Source: Elioraea sp. Yellowstone (lineage in GTDB: Bacteria > Pseudomonadota > Alphaproteobacteria > Acetobacterales > Acetobacteraceae). From it: 49,023 nucleotides of DNA. Within the stretch, counting starts at the first letter, position 1. Every line of letters begins with the position of its first letter. Below are positions 32,391-40,541 of this stretch, piece after piece. A model generated the notes under the pieces. The model did not search any database, had not been told where the DNA came from, and worked only from the letters and a program-made list of their open reading frames with translations. Location of the stretch: NCBI RefSeq assembly GCF_006704265.1, contig NZ_VIKA01000008.1:1-49023 (forward strand). The letters run 5' to 3'. The position numbers were made by a program, and so were the translations under genes.

Positions 32391-33184
32391 CGGTAAAGCT
32401 GAGGCTTGCCGAGCTGACCTCGGGCGAGGCGAAGACCCGCCTTGCCAACCGCCCGACCATCCTGCTGCCGATGGGCAGCCTCGAGGACCAGGGCCCGCAC
32501 GCGCCGATGGGCGACTACCTGCTCGCCGATGCGATCGCGCTGCGCATCGCCGAGCGCGCGGTGGCGCTCGGCGCCGACGCGCTGGTCGCGCCGGTGCTGC
32601 CCTTCGGCGGCGAGGACTATTTCGGCACGGTGCCGGGCGGGATCGCGCTCTCGCACGCGACCCTGCTCGCCGTGATCCGCGAGATGCTCGCGCGCCTGCT
32701 CGCGCACGGTCTCGACCGGATCCTGATCGTCAACGGCCACGGCGGCAACGTGCACGCGATCCACGAGGCGACCATGGCGCTGAAGCATGCCGACGGTACG
32801 CTGGTCCCCTCGCTCTACATCTGGCGCAACCTCTACGCCGCCTGGCCGAAGCTCGCCGGCGCCGACACGGCCGGGCGCATGGGGCATGGCGCCGATCCGG
32901 TCTGGTCGGTGGCGCTCGCGCTGTTCCCGGAGCTCTGTCGTCCCGACATGATGCCCGACCCGGTGCCGCCCGGTTCCATCCAGGGCCTCACCGTCAGCGG
33001 GCTCGGCGCGGCGCGGTTCGAGGAGATCGAGCTCGGCCTGCCGATCGAGTACGACCTCGCCGCGCCGAACGGCGTGCTCGCCGGCGATCCCCGTGCGGGC
33101 GACGCGGCACTCGGCGCGCGCGCGGTCGCCTGGCTGGCCGAGCAGGGCGCGCGGCTGATCGTGCATCTGCGGGGCCAGGGCTGA
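32387..33184 (+). CDS. Creatininase-family amidohydrolase
   Basis: A 265-residue protein starting at GTG 32387. Metal-binding segments of the family are present: LPMGSLEDQGPHAPMGDY (Glu, His, Asp), VNGHGGNVHAIHEA, and a distal acidic segment near RFEEIELGLP. Where creatininase has ExHG, this protein has EDQGPH. Family members open cyclic amides or cleave formamides. Together with the M20 hydrolase this suggests stepwise breakdown of an amide-containing compound. Substrate unknown. Confidence 0.87.
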   Translation: MTVKLRLAELTSGEAKTRLANRPTILLPMGSLEDQGPHAPMGDYLLADAIALRIAERAVALGADALVAPVLPFGGEDYFGTVPGGIALSHATLLAVIREMLARLLAHGLDRILIVNGHGGNVHAIHEATMALKHADGTLVPSLYIWRNLYAAWPKLAGADTAGRMGHGADPVWSVALALFPELCRPDMMPDPVPPGSIQGLTVSGLGAARFEEIELGLPIEYDLAAPNGVLAGDPRAGDAALGARAVAWLAEQGARLIVHLRGQG

Positions 33185-34165
33185 ATGCGCATCGCCGTCT
33201 TCGGCGCCGGCGCGATCGGCGGGCACATCGCGTTCCGGCTCGCCCGCGGCGGCGCCGAGGTGTCGGTGATCGCGCGCGGGGCCTATCTCGACGCGATCCG
33301 CGCGCGCGGGATCACCGTGCACGCGCGCGATGTCAGCGACACCGTGCGCATGGCGGCGACCGACGATCCGCGCGATCTCGGTGTGCAGGACGCGGTGATC
33401 ACCACGGCCAAGGCCCACTCGCTGCCCGCGATCGCGCGTGCGATCCACCCGCTGCTCGGCCCGGAGACGCCCGTCGCGTTCGTCGTGAACGGCATTCCGT
33501 GGTGGTACTTCCACCGTCATGGCGGCGCGCATGACGGGCGGCGCATCGTGCGGCTCGATCCCGAGGGCGCGCTCTGGGACGGGATGGGGGTGGCGCGCGC
33601 GATCGGCGGGGTCGTCTACTCCGCCTGCACGGTGGTCGAGCCGGGCGTGATCCACGTCGAGAACCCGACGAGCCGCGTGATCCTGGGCGAACCCGACGGG
33701 ACGGTCTCGGCGCGCGCAGAGGCGATCGCGGCCGCGCTGCGCGCGGGCGGGATGGCCAGCGAGGTCACGCCCGCGATCCGGCTCGCGGTCTGGGAAAAGC
33801 TCGCCGGCAACATGGGCAACGGGCCGCTCGCCATCCTCGCCGGCCGCGCGATGCGGGACTACATGGCGCAGCCCGCCATCCACGCGGCTGCCGTCCGCGC
33901 GATGGAGGAGTGCCACGCGATCGCCCGTGCCTGGGGGCATGAGGTCAAGGCCGACCCGGCGAAACGCGCGGCGGCCAATGCCGCAAGCGCGCACAAGCCC
34001 TCGATCCTGCAGGATCTCGAGGCGGGTAAGCCGATGGAGGTGGACGCGCAGCTCGTGGTTCCGCTGGAGCTCGCGCGCCTCGTGGGCGTCGAGACGCCAA
34101 CACTCGACCTGACGATCGCGCTCGCGGTCGAGCGCGCCCGCGCCGCCGGCCTCTACGCCGGCTGA
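33185..34165 (+). CDS. Ketopantoate reductase (ApbA/PanE) family protein
   Basis: A 326-residue protein. The N-terminal NADPH motif is VFGAGAIGGHIAFRLARGG. TTAKAHSLPAIA holds the conserved Lys region, PVAFVVNGIPWWY the Asn segment, and WEKLAGNMGNGPLAILAGR the catalytic Lys and helix. It could make pantoate, but the operon context (M20 hydrolase, creatininase, Tct importer opposite) favours reduction of another 2-keto acid in a catabolic route. The last bases overlap the convergent DUF429 gene by 13 bases. Confidence 0.85.
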   Translation: MRIAVFGAGAIGGHIAFRLARGGAEVSVIARGAYLDAIRARGITVHARDVSDTVRMAATDDPRDLGVQDAVITTAKAHSLPAIARAIHPLLGPETPVAFVVNGIPWWYFHRHGGAHDGRRIVRLDPEGALWDGMGVARAIGGVVYSACTVVEPGVIHVENPTSRVILGEPDGTVSARAEAIAAALRAGGMASEVTPAIRLAVWEKLAGNMGNGPLAILAGRAMRDYMAQPAIHAAAVRAMEECHAIARAWGHEVKADPAKRAAANAASAHKPSILQDLEAGKPMEVDAQLVVPLELARLVGVETPTLDLTIALAVERARAAGLYAG

Positions 34166-35124
34166 GGGGCGAGCGGCGGGTCGGTCTGGCCCAGCACCCA
34201 GCCTTCCCAGCGCAGCAGGGCGGGATCGCCCGGGTATCCCTCGTCCCGTCGACCGAGCAGGACGTTGAGGACGCCGAACAGACCGCAGACGCAATCGAAA
34301 CGGTCCTCGCCGGCGGCGTCCGAGCCGAATCCGTCCGCGATCGCCGCTGCGAGGTCGGGCGTGAGTCTGACACCCGACGTGGCGGCCCAGGCCGACAGCG
34401 CCGCGCCCGCCTCGGTCCGCGCCGCCCGGCTGCGCTTCGAGCCTGCGAGGCGCAGGCCGATGTGGCGATAGCACTCCGCCGGATAGGTCTCGGCCAGCAC
34501 CAGCGTGCCCGGGGCGGCGAGGGCGGCGAGGCGGCCCTCGAAGGGCCAGAACCGCAGAGGCAGACCCCGTGCCAGCGCCGGCAGCAGCATCTCCCGCCAC
34601 GCCGCGATCGCCGCCTTGCCGGCCTGGTTCGCGCCCAGCGTCCAGAACATCGGCGCGCCGGCGGGGCGCGCGGCCGTGCGCAGGTCGCAGCGCCGGCCAA
34701 GGCAGGTGGGATCGGGCAGGCCGAGAGCGGCAGCGTGCGCCGCGCGCGTCATGCCCCGCATCCCGCGCGCCGGGTAGAAGGGCCGGTCGGGCGAGACCTC
34801 CGCCAGCGTCGCGGCGACCGCGAAGAAGCCCGGCCGGCGGTGCAGGCCGCGCAGGAAGCCGGGGAAGTTCTCGGCACCCGCATGGCGTTCGGCGTAGAGG
34901 CGCGGCAGGCCGAGCGGCAGGTCGAGCCCGAACACGGCGCCGCCGCCCCCCGCCGCTGCGATCAGCCGTGCCGCGAGCGCCTCGGGCGGGCCGACCGGGG
35001 CGGGCGCCGTCGCGGTCCAGCCTCCGCCCGTGTCGCGGCGCGCGAGCGCGAGCCAGCATTTGCGCGGATCAGCCGACCAGTCCGCGTGCGCGGCGAGCGT
35101 GACGTGCGGGAAGAGCGTGCTCAG
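34153..35124 (-). CDS. DUF429-like protein with no standard start codon near its 5' end
   Basis: About 323 residues if translation begins at CTG 35124, which overlaps the tenA stop (CTGA). No ATG, GTG or TTG occurs between the tenA stop and the conserved first strand (LAAHADWSADPRKCWLALAR). The body has AVFGLDLPLGLPRLYAERHA, GMRGMTRAAHAAALGLPDP, LAETYPAECYRHIG and DRFDCVCGLFGVLNVLLG, matching the DUF429 RNase-H-like predicted nuclease fold (DxD-like start, ExYP, and D...D near the end). Function is unproven. A rare start with coupling to tenA is the simplest reading. Confidence 0.7.
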   Translation of the reverse strand: MSTLFPHVTLAAHADWSADPRKCWLALARRDTGGGWTATAPAPVGPPEALAARLIAAAGGGGAVFGLDLPLGLPRLYAERHAGAENFPGFLRGLHRRPGFFAVAATLAEVSPDRPFYPARGMRGMTRAAHAAALGLPDPTCLGRRCDLRTAARPAGAPMFWTLGANQAGKAAIAAWREMLLPALARGLPLRFWPFEGRLAALAAPGTLVLAETYPAECYRHIGLRLAGSKRSRAARTEAGAALSAWAATSGVRLTPDLAAAIADGFGSDAAGEDRFDCVCGLFGVLNVLLGRRDEGYPGDPALLRWEGWVLGQTDPPLAPQPA

Positions 35125-35789
35125 GGCTGATAGGCGGCGTCGAAGAAGGCGCGTTCGAGCGCGACCGCGCGGCGGAACAGGGCGGCGATCTCGGCGCGCC
35201 CCGCCGCATCGGCCGCCTCGTGCGCGGCGTCCAGTTCGGCGCGCAGGAACCCGACCCAGGCCTCGAAGGACGGGCCGCTGTGCAGGTCGATCCATTCGCG
35301 GAACACGAACCAGCCGGGATCGCGTCCGGCGAGCGGCGCGGCCCAGGAGAGATAGACCCACTCGGCCACCGTCAGCACGGCGAGCGCGGCTCCGTAGCGG
35401 CCCGAGGCGGCGGCCTCGCGCATCAGCGCCTGGAACCCTGCGGTTGGCGTGGCGAGCGCAGGCGCAACCCGCTCGGCCTCCGGCACGTCGAGCGCGTCGA
35501 AGCTGCGCTGGAAATAGGTGTTCTCCTCCGAGACCACCATGCCGAGGAAGCGGCCGAGCGGGATGCGCTGCGGGAGCGAGGGCGCGGCATGGATCGCCGC
35601 GCCGAGCAGGGCGACGAAGGCGTCGAGGAACTGGTAGTCCTGCACCAGGTAGCGGCGCATCACCGCACGGTCGAGCGTGCCGGCGGCGAGCTCGTGCACG
35701 AAACGGTGCGTCACCGCCGCCGTCCAGTCGGGCTCGCTCGCCTCGCGCAGCACGTCGCTCGGTCTGGGCTTCCCGGATGTCATCGTCAT
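35121..35789 (-). CDS. tenA: TenA-family thiaminase II-like protein
   Basis: A 222-residue all-helical protein of the TenA/PqqC group. Recognised segments are MRRYLVQDYQFLDAFVALLG, VSEENTYFQRSFDAL and VLTVAEWVYLSWAAPLAG. The SEENTYFQRSF block places it in the TenA_E branch, which lacks the classical catalytic Cys and salvages other thiamine breakdown products. This sub-assignment is by eye. ATG 35789 begins MTMTSGKPRPSDV. It is divergent from cytochrome b561 and coupled to the DUF429 gene. Confidence 0.85.
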   Translation of the reverse strand: MTMTSGKPRPSDVLREASEPDWTAAVTHRFVHELAAGTLDRAVMRRYLVQDYQFLDAFVALLGAAIHAAPSLPQRIPLGRFLGMVVSEENTYFQRSFDALDVPEAERVAPALATPTAGFQALMREAAASGRYGAALAVLTVAEWVYLSWAAPLAGRDPGWFVFREWIDLHSGPSFEAWVGFLRAELDAAHEAADAAGRAEIAALFRRAVALERAFFDAAYQP

Positions 35790-35869
35790 CCCATCTCCGC
35801 GTTGCGGGCGCCACGCGTCCGCTCGAGGCTGTGGCATACTGCCACCGTGAACGGCAAGGAGCGCGCGGC

Positions 35870-36457
35870 ATGAACGTGGCGACGGCACGGATCCTGGCAG
35901 GGACGGACGCGGCGCACCCGGACGGCCAGTATACGACGGTGGCGAAATGGTTCCACTGGATCACACTGGTGCTGATGGCAGTCGCGCTGCCGGTCGGCTT
36001 CATCATCAAGTACCTGAAGGACGAACCCTTCGCGACCAAGATGGTGTTCTACGCGGTGCACGAGAGCGCCGGTCTCACCATCCTGTTCGTCACCATCGCA
36101 CGGCTCGTCTGGCGCGTGACGAATCCCCCGCCGCCGCTGCCCGACCACATCCCCGCGCCGGTGCGGCTGGCGGCCACCACCGTGCACTGGCTGCTCTATC
36201 TCGGGCTGATCGTGCAGCCGGTGCTGGGCTTCGTCATGACCAACGCCTTCGGCTTCCCGATGCAGGGTGCCACCGCCTATCTCGGCGTCATCGACATCCC
36301 CGCGCTGGTGGCCGAGAACCAGGCGCTCGCCGGGACGCTGAAGACCCTGCATACCTGGGTCGGCTACTCGATCGCGGTGCTGCTGGCCGCGCACATCGCC
36401 GGCGCGGTCTATCACCATGCGATCCGCCGCGACGGCACGCTGATGCGGATGCTGTAG
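35870..36457 (+). CDS. Cytochrome b561-type membrane protein
   Basis: A 195-residue four-helix di-haem membrane protein. Candidate haem-ligating histidines lie in AKWFHWITLVLM, FYAVHESAGLTIL, TTVHWLLYLGLIVQPVLGF and LKTLHTWVGYSIAVLLAAH. It passes electrons between quinol and acceptors such as superoxide or periplasmic partners. The partner is not encoded nearby. It converges with the small protein gene at 36461, three bases away. Confidence 0.9.
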   Translation: MNVATARILAGTDAAHPDGQYTTVAKWFHWITLVLMAVALPVGFIIKYLKDEPFATKMVFYAVHESAGLTILFVTIARLVWRVTNPPPPLPDHIPAPVRLAATTVHWLLYLGLIVQPVLGFVMTNAFGFPMQGATAYLGVIDIPALVAENQALAGTLKTLHTWVGYSIAVLLAAHIAGAVYHHAIRRDGTLMRML

Positions 36458-36460
36458 CCG

Positions 36461-36673
36461 CTACGCCTCGCCGCGGGCGCGGGCGAGCGCGCGGCGCAGG
36501 AGGCCCGGCCGCTTCGGCGGCGGGGGAGGGGCGGCGGCGGCACGCGCGGCCGCCGCCCTGGCCTTCTCCTTCCGCGCGAGCCACTTCTCGAGCGTCATCC
36601 CCGCCTTCGCCGCCCGCTTCGCCTCGTAGGCGCGCTGGGCGTCGGTCATGCCTGCCGTCGGATCCTTGGCCAT
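36461..36673 (-). CDS. Small basic helical hypothetical protein
   Basis: A 70-residue protein, MAKDPTAGMTDAQRAYEAKR onward, then KAGMTLEKWLARKEKARAAA, an Ala/Pro-rich stretch and a basic end (PGLLRRALARARGEA). GAGGGA lies about eight bases before ATG 36673. The sequence predicts two amphipathic helices and no membrane segment. I know no characterised family. The lysine- and arginine-rich composition would suit nucleic-acid or ribosome association, but that is a guess. Confidence 0.6.
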   Translation of the reverse strand: MAKDPTAGMTDAQRAYEAKRAAKAGMTLEKWLARKEKARAAAARAAAAPPPPPKRPGLLRRALARARGEA

Positions 36674-36704
36674 CGTCGTCGTCCCTCGCGAGAGGGCGCG
36701 GACG

Positions 36705-37775
36705 CTACTCGGCGGCGAGGCGGGCTTCAACGTCCCGGCCGAACATGGCCGAGAAGCGTCGCGCGAAGGCGGGCCAGGCGGCGGGATTGACCAGCCGGGG
36801 CGGGCGGACGCCGCGCAGGAACAGGTCGATCAGCTGCTCGGCGCCCCAGGTGGCGATGCGCTGGCGGCTCTCCACGGTCACGCCGGCGGTGTGCGGGCTT
36901 GCGAGCACCGCGGGGTGGTGCAGCAGCGGGTTGTCCGGCGGCGGCTGCGGCTCGCGATCCCAGCAGTCGAGCCCGGCGCCGGCGAGGTGTCCGCTCTCGA
37001 GTGCGGCGAGCACCGCCCTTTCGTCGTGGATGAACTGGCGCGCGGTGTTGACCAGGATCGCGCCGGGGCGCATCCGCGCGATCGCGTCCGGGCCGATCAT
37101 CCCGCGCGTCTCCTCGGTGAGCGGGCAGTTGATCGACACCACGTCGCTCTCGGCGAGGAGGGTCGCAAGCTCGACCTTCTCGGCCCCGCGTGCGGCGATC
37201 GTCTCCGCGTCCAGATAGGGATCGGCGGCGAGGATGCGGCAGCGGAAGGCGAGACGACAGATCTCGGCGATGCGCGTGCCGATCAGGCCGAGCCCGATGA
37301 TGCCGACCGTGCGGCCGGCGAGCTCGCGCCCCATCACCGACTCGCGCACGCGCATCGTGCCCGCGCGCATGGCGGCCTGCGCCTCCGGGATGCGCTTGAG
37401 CAGGGCGAGCATCATGCCGACCGCGTGCTCGGCGACTCCTTCCGCATTGCCGCCCTTCTGGTTCATCACGATCACGCCGGCCTCGGTCATCGCCGCGACA
37501 TCGACCGTGTCGTAGCCCGCGCCGTGGCTCGAGACCGCGAGAAGGTCGGGGGCGGCGCGCAGGAGCGCCGCATCGGCCCAGAGATGGCGCGGCAGCTCGT
37601 CGCGCAGGCTGCCGGTCTGGTAGGCCTGGGCGCCGGCGAACAGCGCCGCCACCTCCTCGGGCCGCGTCTCCGGGCCGCAGCGGCGCAGGCTGAACTCGGG
37701 CCGACTGCGCATGATCTCGAGGAACACCGGACGCGGCGTGGGCTCGGCGTAGACGAGGGTGATCTTCTCGGGCAT
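36705..37775 (-). CDS. D-2-hydroxyacid dehydrogenase
   Basis: A 356-residue NAD-dependent dehydrogenase with an intact active site. The Rossmann motif is GIIGLGLIGTRIAEI, the Arg lies in LVNTARQFIHDERAVL, the Glu in LDCWDREPQPPPDNPLL, and the His in SPHTAGVTVESR. This contrasts with the atypical homologue at 1747. Likely reduces a 2-keto acid or oxidises a D-2-hydroxyacid; the substrate is not readable. It is followed on the same strand by the small basic protein and is divergent from the DUF1491 gene. Confidence 0.9.
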   Translation of the reverse strand: MPEKITLVYAEPTPRPVFLEIMRSRPEFSLRRCGPETRPEEVAALFAGAQAYQTGSLRDELPRHLWADAALLRAAPDLLAVSSHGAGYDTVDVAAMTEAGVIVMNQKGGNAEGVAEHAVGMMLALLKRIPEAQAAMRAGTMRVRESVMGRELAGRTVGIIGLGLIGTRIAEICRLAFRCRILAADPYLDAETIAARGAEKVELATLLAESDVVSINCPLTEETRGMIGPDAIARMRPGAILVNTARQFIHDERAVLAALESGHLAGAGLDCWDREPQPPPDNPLLHHPAVLASPHTAGVTVESRQRIATWGAEQLIDLFLRGVRPPRLVNPAAWPAFARRFSAMFGRDVEARLAAE

Positions 37776-37850
37776 CCGTCGGGCTCGCGAGGTGACGTCC
37801 GTGCGAGACTAGGTGGTGCGATGCGCCGCGTCGAGACAGGGGAGACCTCC

Positions 37851-38183
37851 ATGGAGGCACGGCTGAAGACCGGGCTGTGGGTGCGCGCCGTGATCCGCCA
37901 GTGCGACCGCATGGCGCGCGCGGCGGTGGTGTTGCGCAAGGGCGACCCGGACTCAGGCGGCATCCTGGTCGTGCTGCGCGGGCAGGCCGGCTCGATCGTG
38001 CTTGCGCAGGCGCGCGACGCCGAGGGCCGGCCGGCCTGGGTGCGCGGCACCGGCGAGGCGCCGGCCGATCAGGCGGGCGTGGACGCCTATCTCGCGCGCC
38101 AAGTGAAGCGGGACCCGGATCTCTGGGTGGTCGAGATCGACGCCCCCGATCTCGTACCGCCGTTCGAGGCGCGGCTGCTCTGA
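37851..38183 (+). CDS. DUF1491 family protein
   Basis: A 110-residue protein with the family pattern: RLKTGLWVRAVIRQCDR, AAVVLRKGDPDSGGILVVLR, then DAYLARQVKRDPDLWVVEID. An AGGGGAG site precedes ATG 37851. DUF1491 is widespread in alphaproteobacteria and its function is unknown. It is a stand-alone unit. Confidence 0.85.
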   Translation: MEARLKTGLWVRAVIRQCDRMARAAVVLRKGDPDSGGILVVLRGQAGSIVLAQARDAEGRPAWVRGTGEAPADQAGVDAYLARQVKRDPDLWVVEIDAPDLVPPFEARLL

Positions 38184-38254
38184 CATCGGCGATCGCCGCC
38201 GCAACGTCATGGCGACTTCACACAAGCGCGTGCGGATGCCGGTACGTTCGCGAG

Positions 38255-38276
38255 GGCCATCGCGGCCGCGATGGCC
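38255..38276. promoter_or_regulatory. 22-bp perfect palindrome upstream of the glycerophosphodiesterase gene
   Basis: The half-site GGCCATCGCGG at 38255-38265 is followed by its exact reverse complement to 38276 with no spacer. It lies 72 bases after the DUF1491 stop and 32 before ATG 38309, followed by TGTTCC. It could be an operator for a dimeric regulator or the stem of a terminator for the upstream gene. The lack of a T-run favours the first. Confidence 0.55.
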
Positions 38277-38308
38277 TGTTCCCCGCAATCCATGCCGGAG
38301 TCATGACG

Positions 38309-39364
38309 ATGCTGCGCCGTTCCGTCGCGGTCCCCTCGATCGCCTGCGCGATGCTTGCAGGAATCTCCCTCTTGCCGGTCGAGGTGGCCGCAGCGCCGCT
38401 TGCCGACCGTCCGATCGTGATCGCCCATCGTGGCGCCAGCAACTACCTGCCCGAGCACACGATGGAGGCATACCGGCTCGCGGTGCAGATGCGCGCGGAC
38501 TTCATCGAGCCCGACCTGTTCCTGACCGCCGACGGCGTGCTGGTCGCGCGCCATGACCGGTCGCTGAACGCGACCACCAATGTCCAGCAGGTCGCGGCAA
38601 GCGACCCCGACCTGTTCGCCAAGGGTACGCAGGTGGGCGCCACCCGGCAGTACTACATCGATACCCTGACCTATGCGGACATCCAGAAGCTGGGCGCGAC
38701 CTCGCGTGGCGGCGCGGCCTACTCGAATCCCGCCACCAGCCCATACTACGACGGCACCGAGAACTTCGCCGTGCCAACCTTCTACGACGTGCTGGACTAT
38801 GTCTACGACCTCTACAGCACCACCGGCCGGATCGTCGGGGTCTATCCCGAGGTGAAGACGATCTCCGGCAATGCCACCTACAACCTCGCCATCGCCGACG
38901 CGATGCTGGCCGCGCTGGCTGATCCGAAATACGGCGGGTTCTTCGACGGCAGCTTCGGCAACGTGTTCCTCCAGTCCTTCGACCAGTCGATCGTGCAGCA
39001 CCTCTCGGCAAACTCTGATCTGCCGGTGGTCTATCTGACGAGCTGCCCGACGACCGCAGCGGCCGCGGAGGCGATCGCCCAGTACGCGGCTGGGATCGGC
39101 ACGAGCACCAGTCAGGCGACGCAGGCCTGCATCGACCGCGCGCACGCCGCCGGGCTCCTGGTGCACGCCTACACGGTCTCGCTTGCCAACGCCGCGCTGC
39201 ACGACACGCTCTATGCCCGCGGCGTGGACGGCATCTTCAGCAACGCGCCCGACCTTGCCGTGGCGGCGCGCGATGCGCTCTACCCCGTGCCGGAGCCGGC
39301 CTCGCTCGCGCTGCTCGGGCTCGGCGTCGCGGGGCTGCTCGCGGCGCGTCGCCGCCTCGCCTGA
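38309..39364 (+). CDS. Secreted glycerophosphodiester phosphodiesterase with PEP-CTERM anchor
   Basis: A 351-residue exported enzyme. A signal peptide ending VEVAAAPLA is followed by the GDPD barrel: VIAHRGASNYLPEHTMEAY (catalytic His), FIEPDLFLTADGVLVARHD (Glu/Asp metal ligands and second His), GVYPEVKTI, and VDGIFSNAPDLA. It hydrolyses glycerophosphodiesters to glycerol 3-phosphate and an alcohol. The C-terminus PVPEPASLALLGLGVAGLL followed by Arg residues is a PEP-CTERM exosortase signal, implying sorting to the cell surface. ATG 38309 is preferred because GGAG lies eight bases upstream; ATG 38303 would add two residues. Confidence 0.9.
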   Translation: MLRRSVAVPSIACAMLAGISLLPVEVAAAPLADRPIVIAHRGASNYLPEHTMEAYRLAVQMRADFIEPDLFLTADGVLVARHDRSLNATTNVQQVAASDPDLFAKGTQVGATRQYYIDTLTYADIQKLGATSRGGAAYSNPATSPYYDGTENFAVPTFYDVLDYVYDLYSTTGRIVGVYPEVKTISGNATYNLAIADAMLAALADPKYGGFFDGSFGNVFLQSFDQSIVQHLSANSDLPVVYLTSCPTTAAAAEAIAQYAAGIGTSTSQATQACIDRAHAAGLLVHAYTVSLANAALHDTLYARGVDGIFSNAPDLAVAARDALYPVPEPASLALLGLGVAGLLAARRRLA

Positions 39365-39367
39365 GGC

Positions 39368-40537
39368 TCAGCGGGGCTGCCGGGCGAGCGTGAGGAACGC
39401 CGCACTGCCCGCCGCCAGCGCGACGGCGAACACCGCCAGTGCGCCCGGCAGCCCCGCCAGACGCGCAGCCAGGCCCGAGAGCGGCTGCAACACGACGAGG
39501 CCGACGAAGAACGAGAGGTTCACCGCCGAGAGCGCCTTGCCCGTCGTGCCGTCGGGGGCGGCCTCGCGCGTCATCGGGTAGAGCAGCACGTGGCTGCCGA
39601 TCAGCATCCCGACCAGCATCATCGCGGCGATGTCAGGGGCTGCTCCGCCGCCCGCCAGCGGCAGCCAGGCGAGCGAGGCGGCGGCGGCGAGGTGAGCGAT
39701 CCCCACCACGCGCGTGCGGCTCGGCAGGTGGCGATCGAGCCAGCCGAACAGGGCGGGTGAAAGCGACATCACGACCGACAGCGCCGCCAGGACGTTGCCG
39801 GCCGCCACCAATCCGAAGCCCAGCCGGCCGGTCAGCCACGGCCCCGCCCAGAGCCCGCGCAAGGCCAGCGTGGCCGGATAGCCGACGAAGGCAAGCGTCA
39901 CCGGTGCCCGCAGCCCGCGCGAGGCCGCGAGCAGCAGCACCTCGAGGCATTCGGAGCCGAGACTCCGCTGCCCGGGACGCCGAGACCCGACCGGTGGCAC
40001 CAGCCGCCATGCCGCGAACAGGCACAGCACGCCCGCGCCGGCTGCCGCGGTCGGGGCGGCGCGCCAGCCGGCGATGCCGATCAGCCATGCCGAGGGCGTG
40101 CCGGACGCAAGCAGCCCGATCCCGGATAGCGCCGGCATCAGCCCGGCGACCTGGCCGAACCGGTCGGCCGGCAGCAACTGCGCTGCCACCATCAATGCGG
40201 CCATGAACACGCCGGAGCAGCCGAGCCCGGTGAGGAACTGGCCGAGCGCGAAGCTCCACGCGCCGGGCGCAGCCGCGCTCAGCGCAAGCCCCGCCGTGGC
40301 GATGGCGAGCAGCACGCTCGCTGTCAGCCGCGGGCCGACCCGGTCGAGCGCCACCCCGGACGGGACCTGCCCGACCGCGAATCCGAGATGCACCATCGCG
40401 GTCGCCACCGCGAGCCCTGCCTCGGAAAGGCCGAACTCGCCCGTCACGCCGCCGGCGATCACCGCCGGCAGGGTGCGCGCCCATTGGCTGAGCGACACCG
40501 CGCCCACCAGGGCACCGAGCGCCCGAATCGCGGTCAC
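39368..40537 (-). CDS. MFS transporter
   Basis: A 389-residue protein with about 12 hydrophobic helices starting at GTG 40537. VPSGVALDRVGPRLTASVLL is the loop 2-3 signature, and FLTGLGCSGVFMAALMVAAQ and GLMPALSGIGLLASGTPSAW lie in the N-terminal half. It is similar in layout to the MFS protein at 25498. The substrate is unknown. It follows the GNAT gene by four bases, so they share a transcript, and converges with the phosphodiesterase gene. Confidence 0.85.
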   Translation of the reverse strand: MTAIRALGALVGAVSLSQWARTLPAVIAGGVTGEFGLSEAGLAVATAMVHLGFAVGQVPSGVALDRVGPRLTASVLLAIATAGLALSAAAPGAWSFALGQFLTGLGCSGVFMAALMVAAQLLPADRFGQVAGLMPALSGIGLLASGTPSAWLIGIAGWRAAPTAAAGAGVLCLFAAWRLVPPVGSRRPGQRSLGSECLEVLLLAASRGLRAPVTLAFVGYPATLALRGLWAGPWLTGRLGFGLVAAGNVLAALSVVMSLSPALFGWLDRHLPSRTRVVGIAHLAAAASLAWLPLAGGGAAPDIAAMMLVGMLIGSHVLLYPMTREAAPDGTTGKALSAVNLSFFVGLVVLQPLSGLAARLAGLPGALAVFAVALAAGSAAFLTLARQPR

Positions 40538-40541
40538 GGTT

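Noticed and set aside
32315-35059. A 914-codon minus-strand open frame across the M20, creatininase and PanE genes
   Set aside because: Only its first part (34153-35124 region) coincides with real DUF429-region DNA, in another frame. The rest is antisense to conserved genes.
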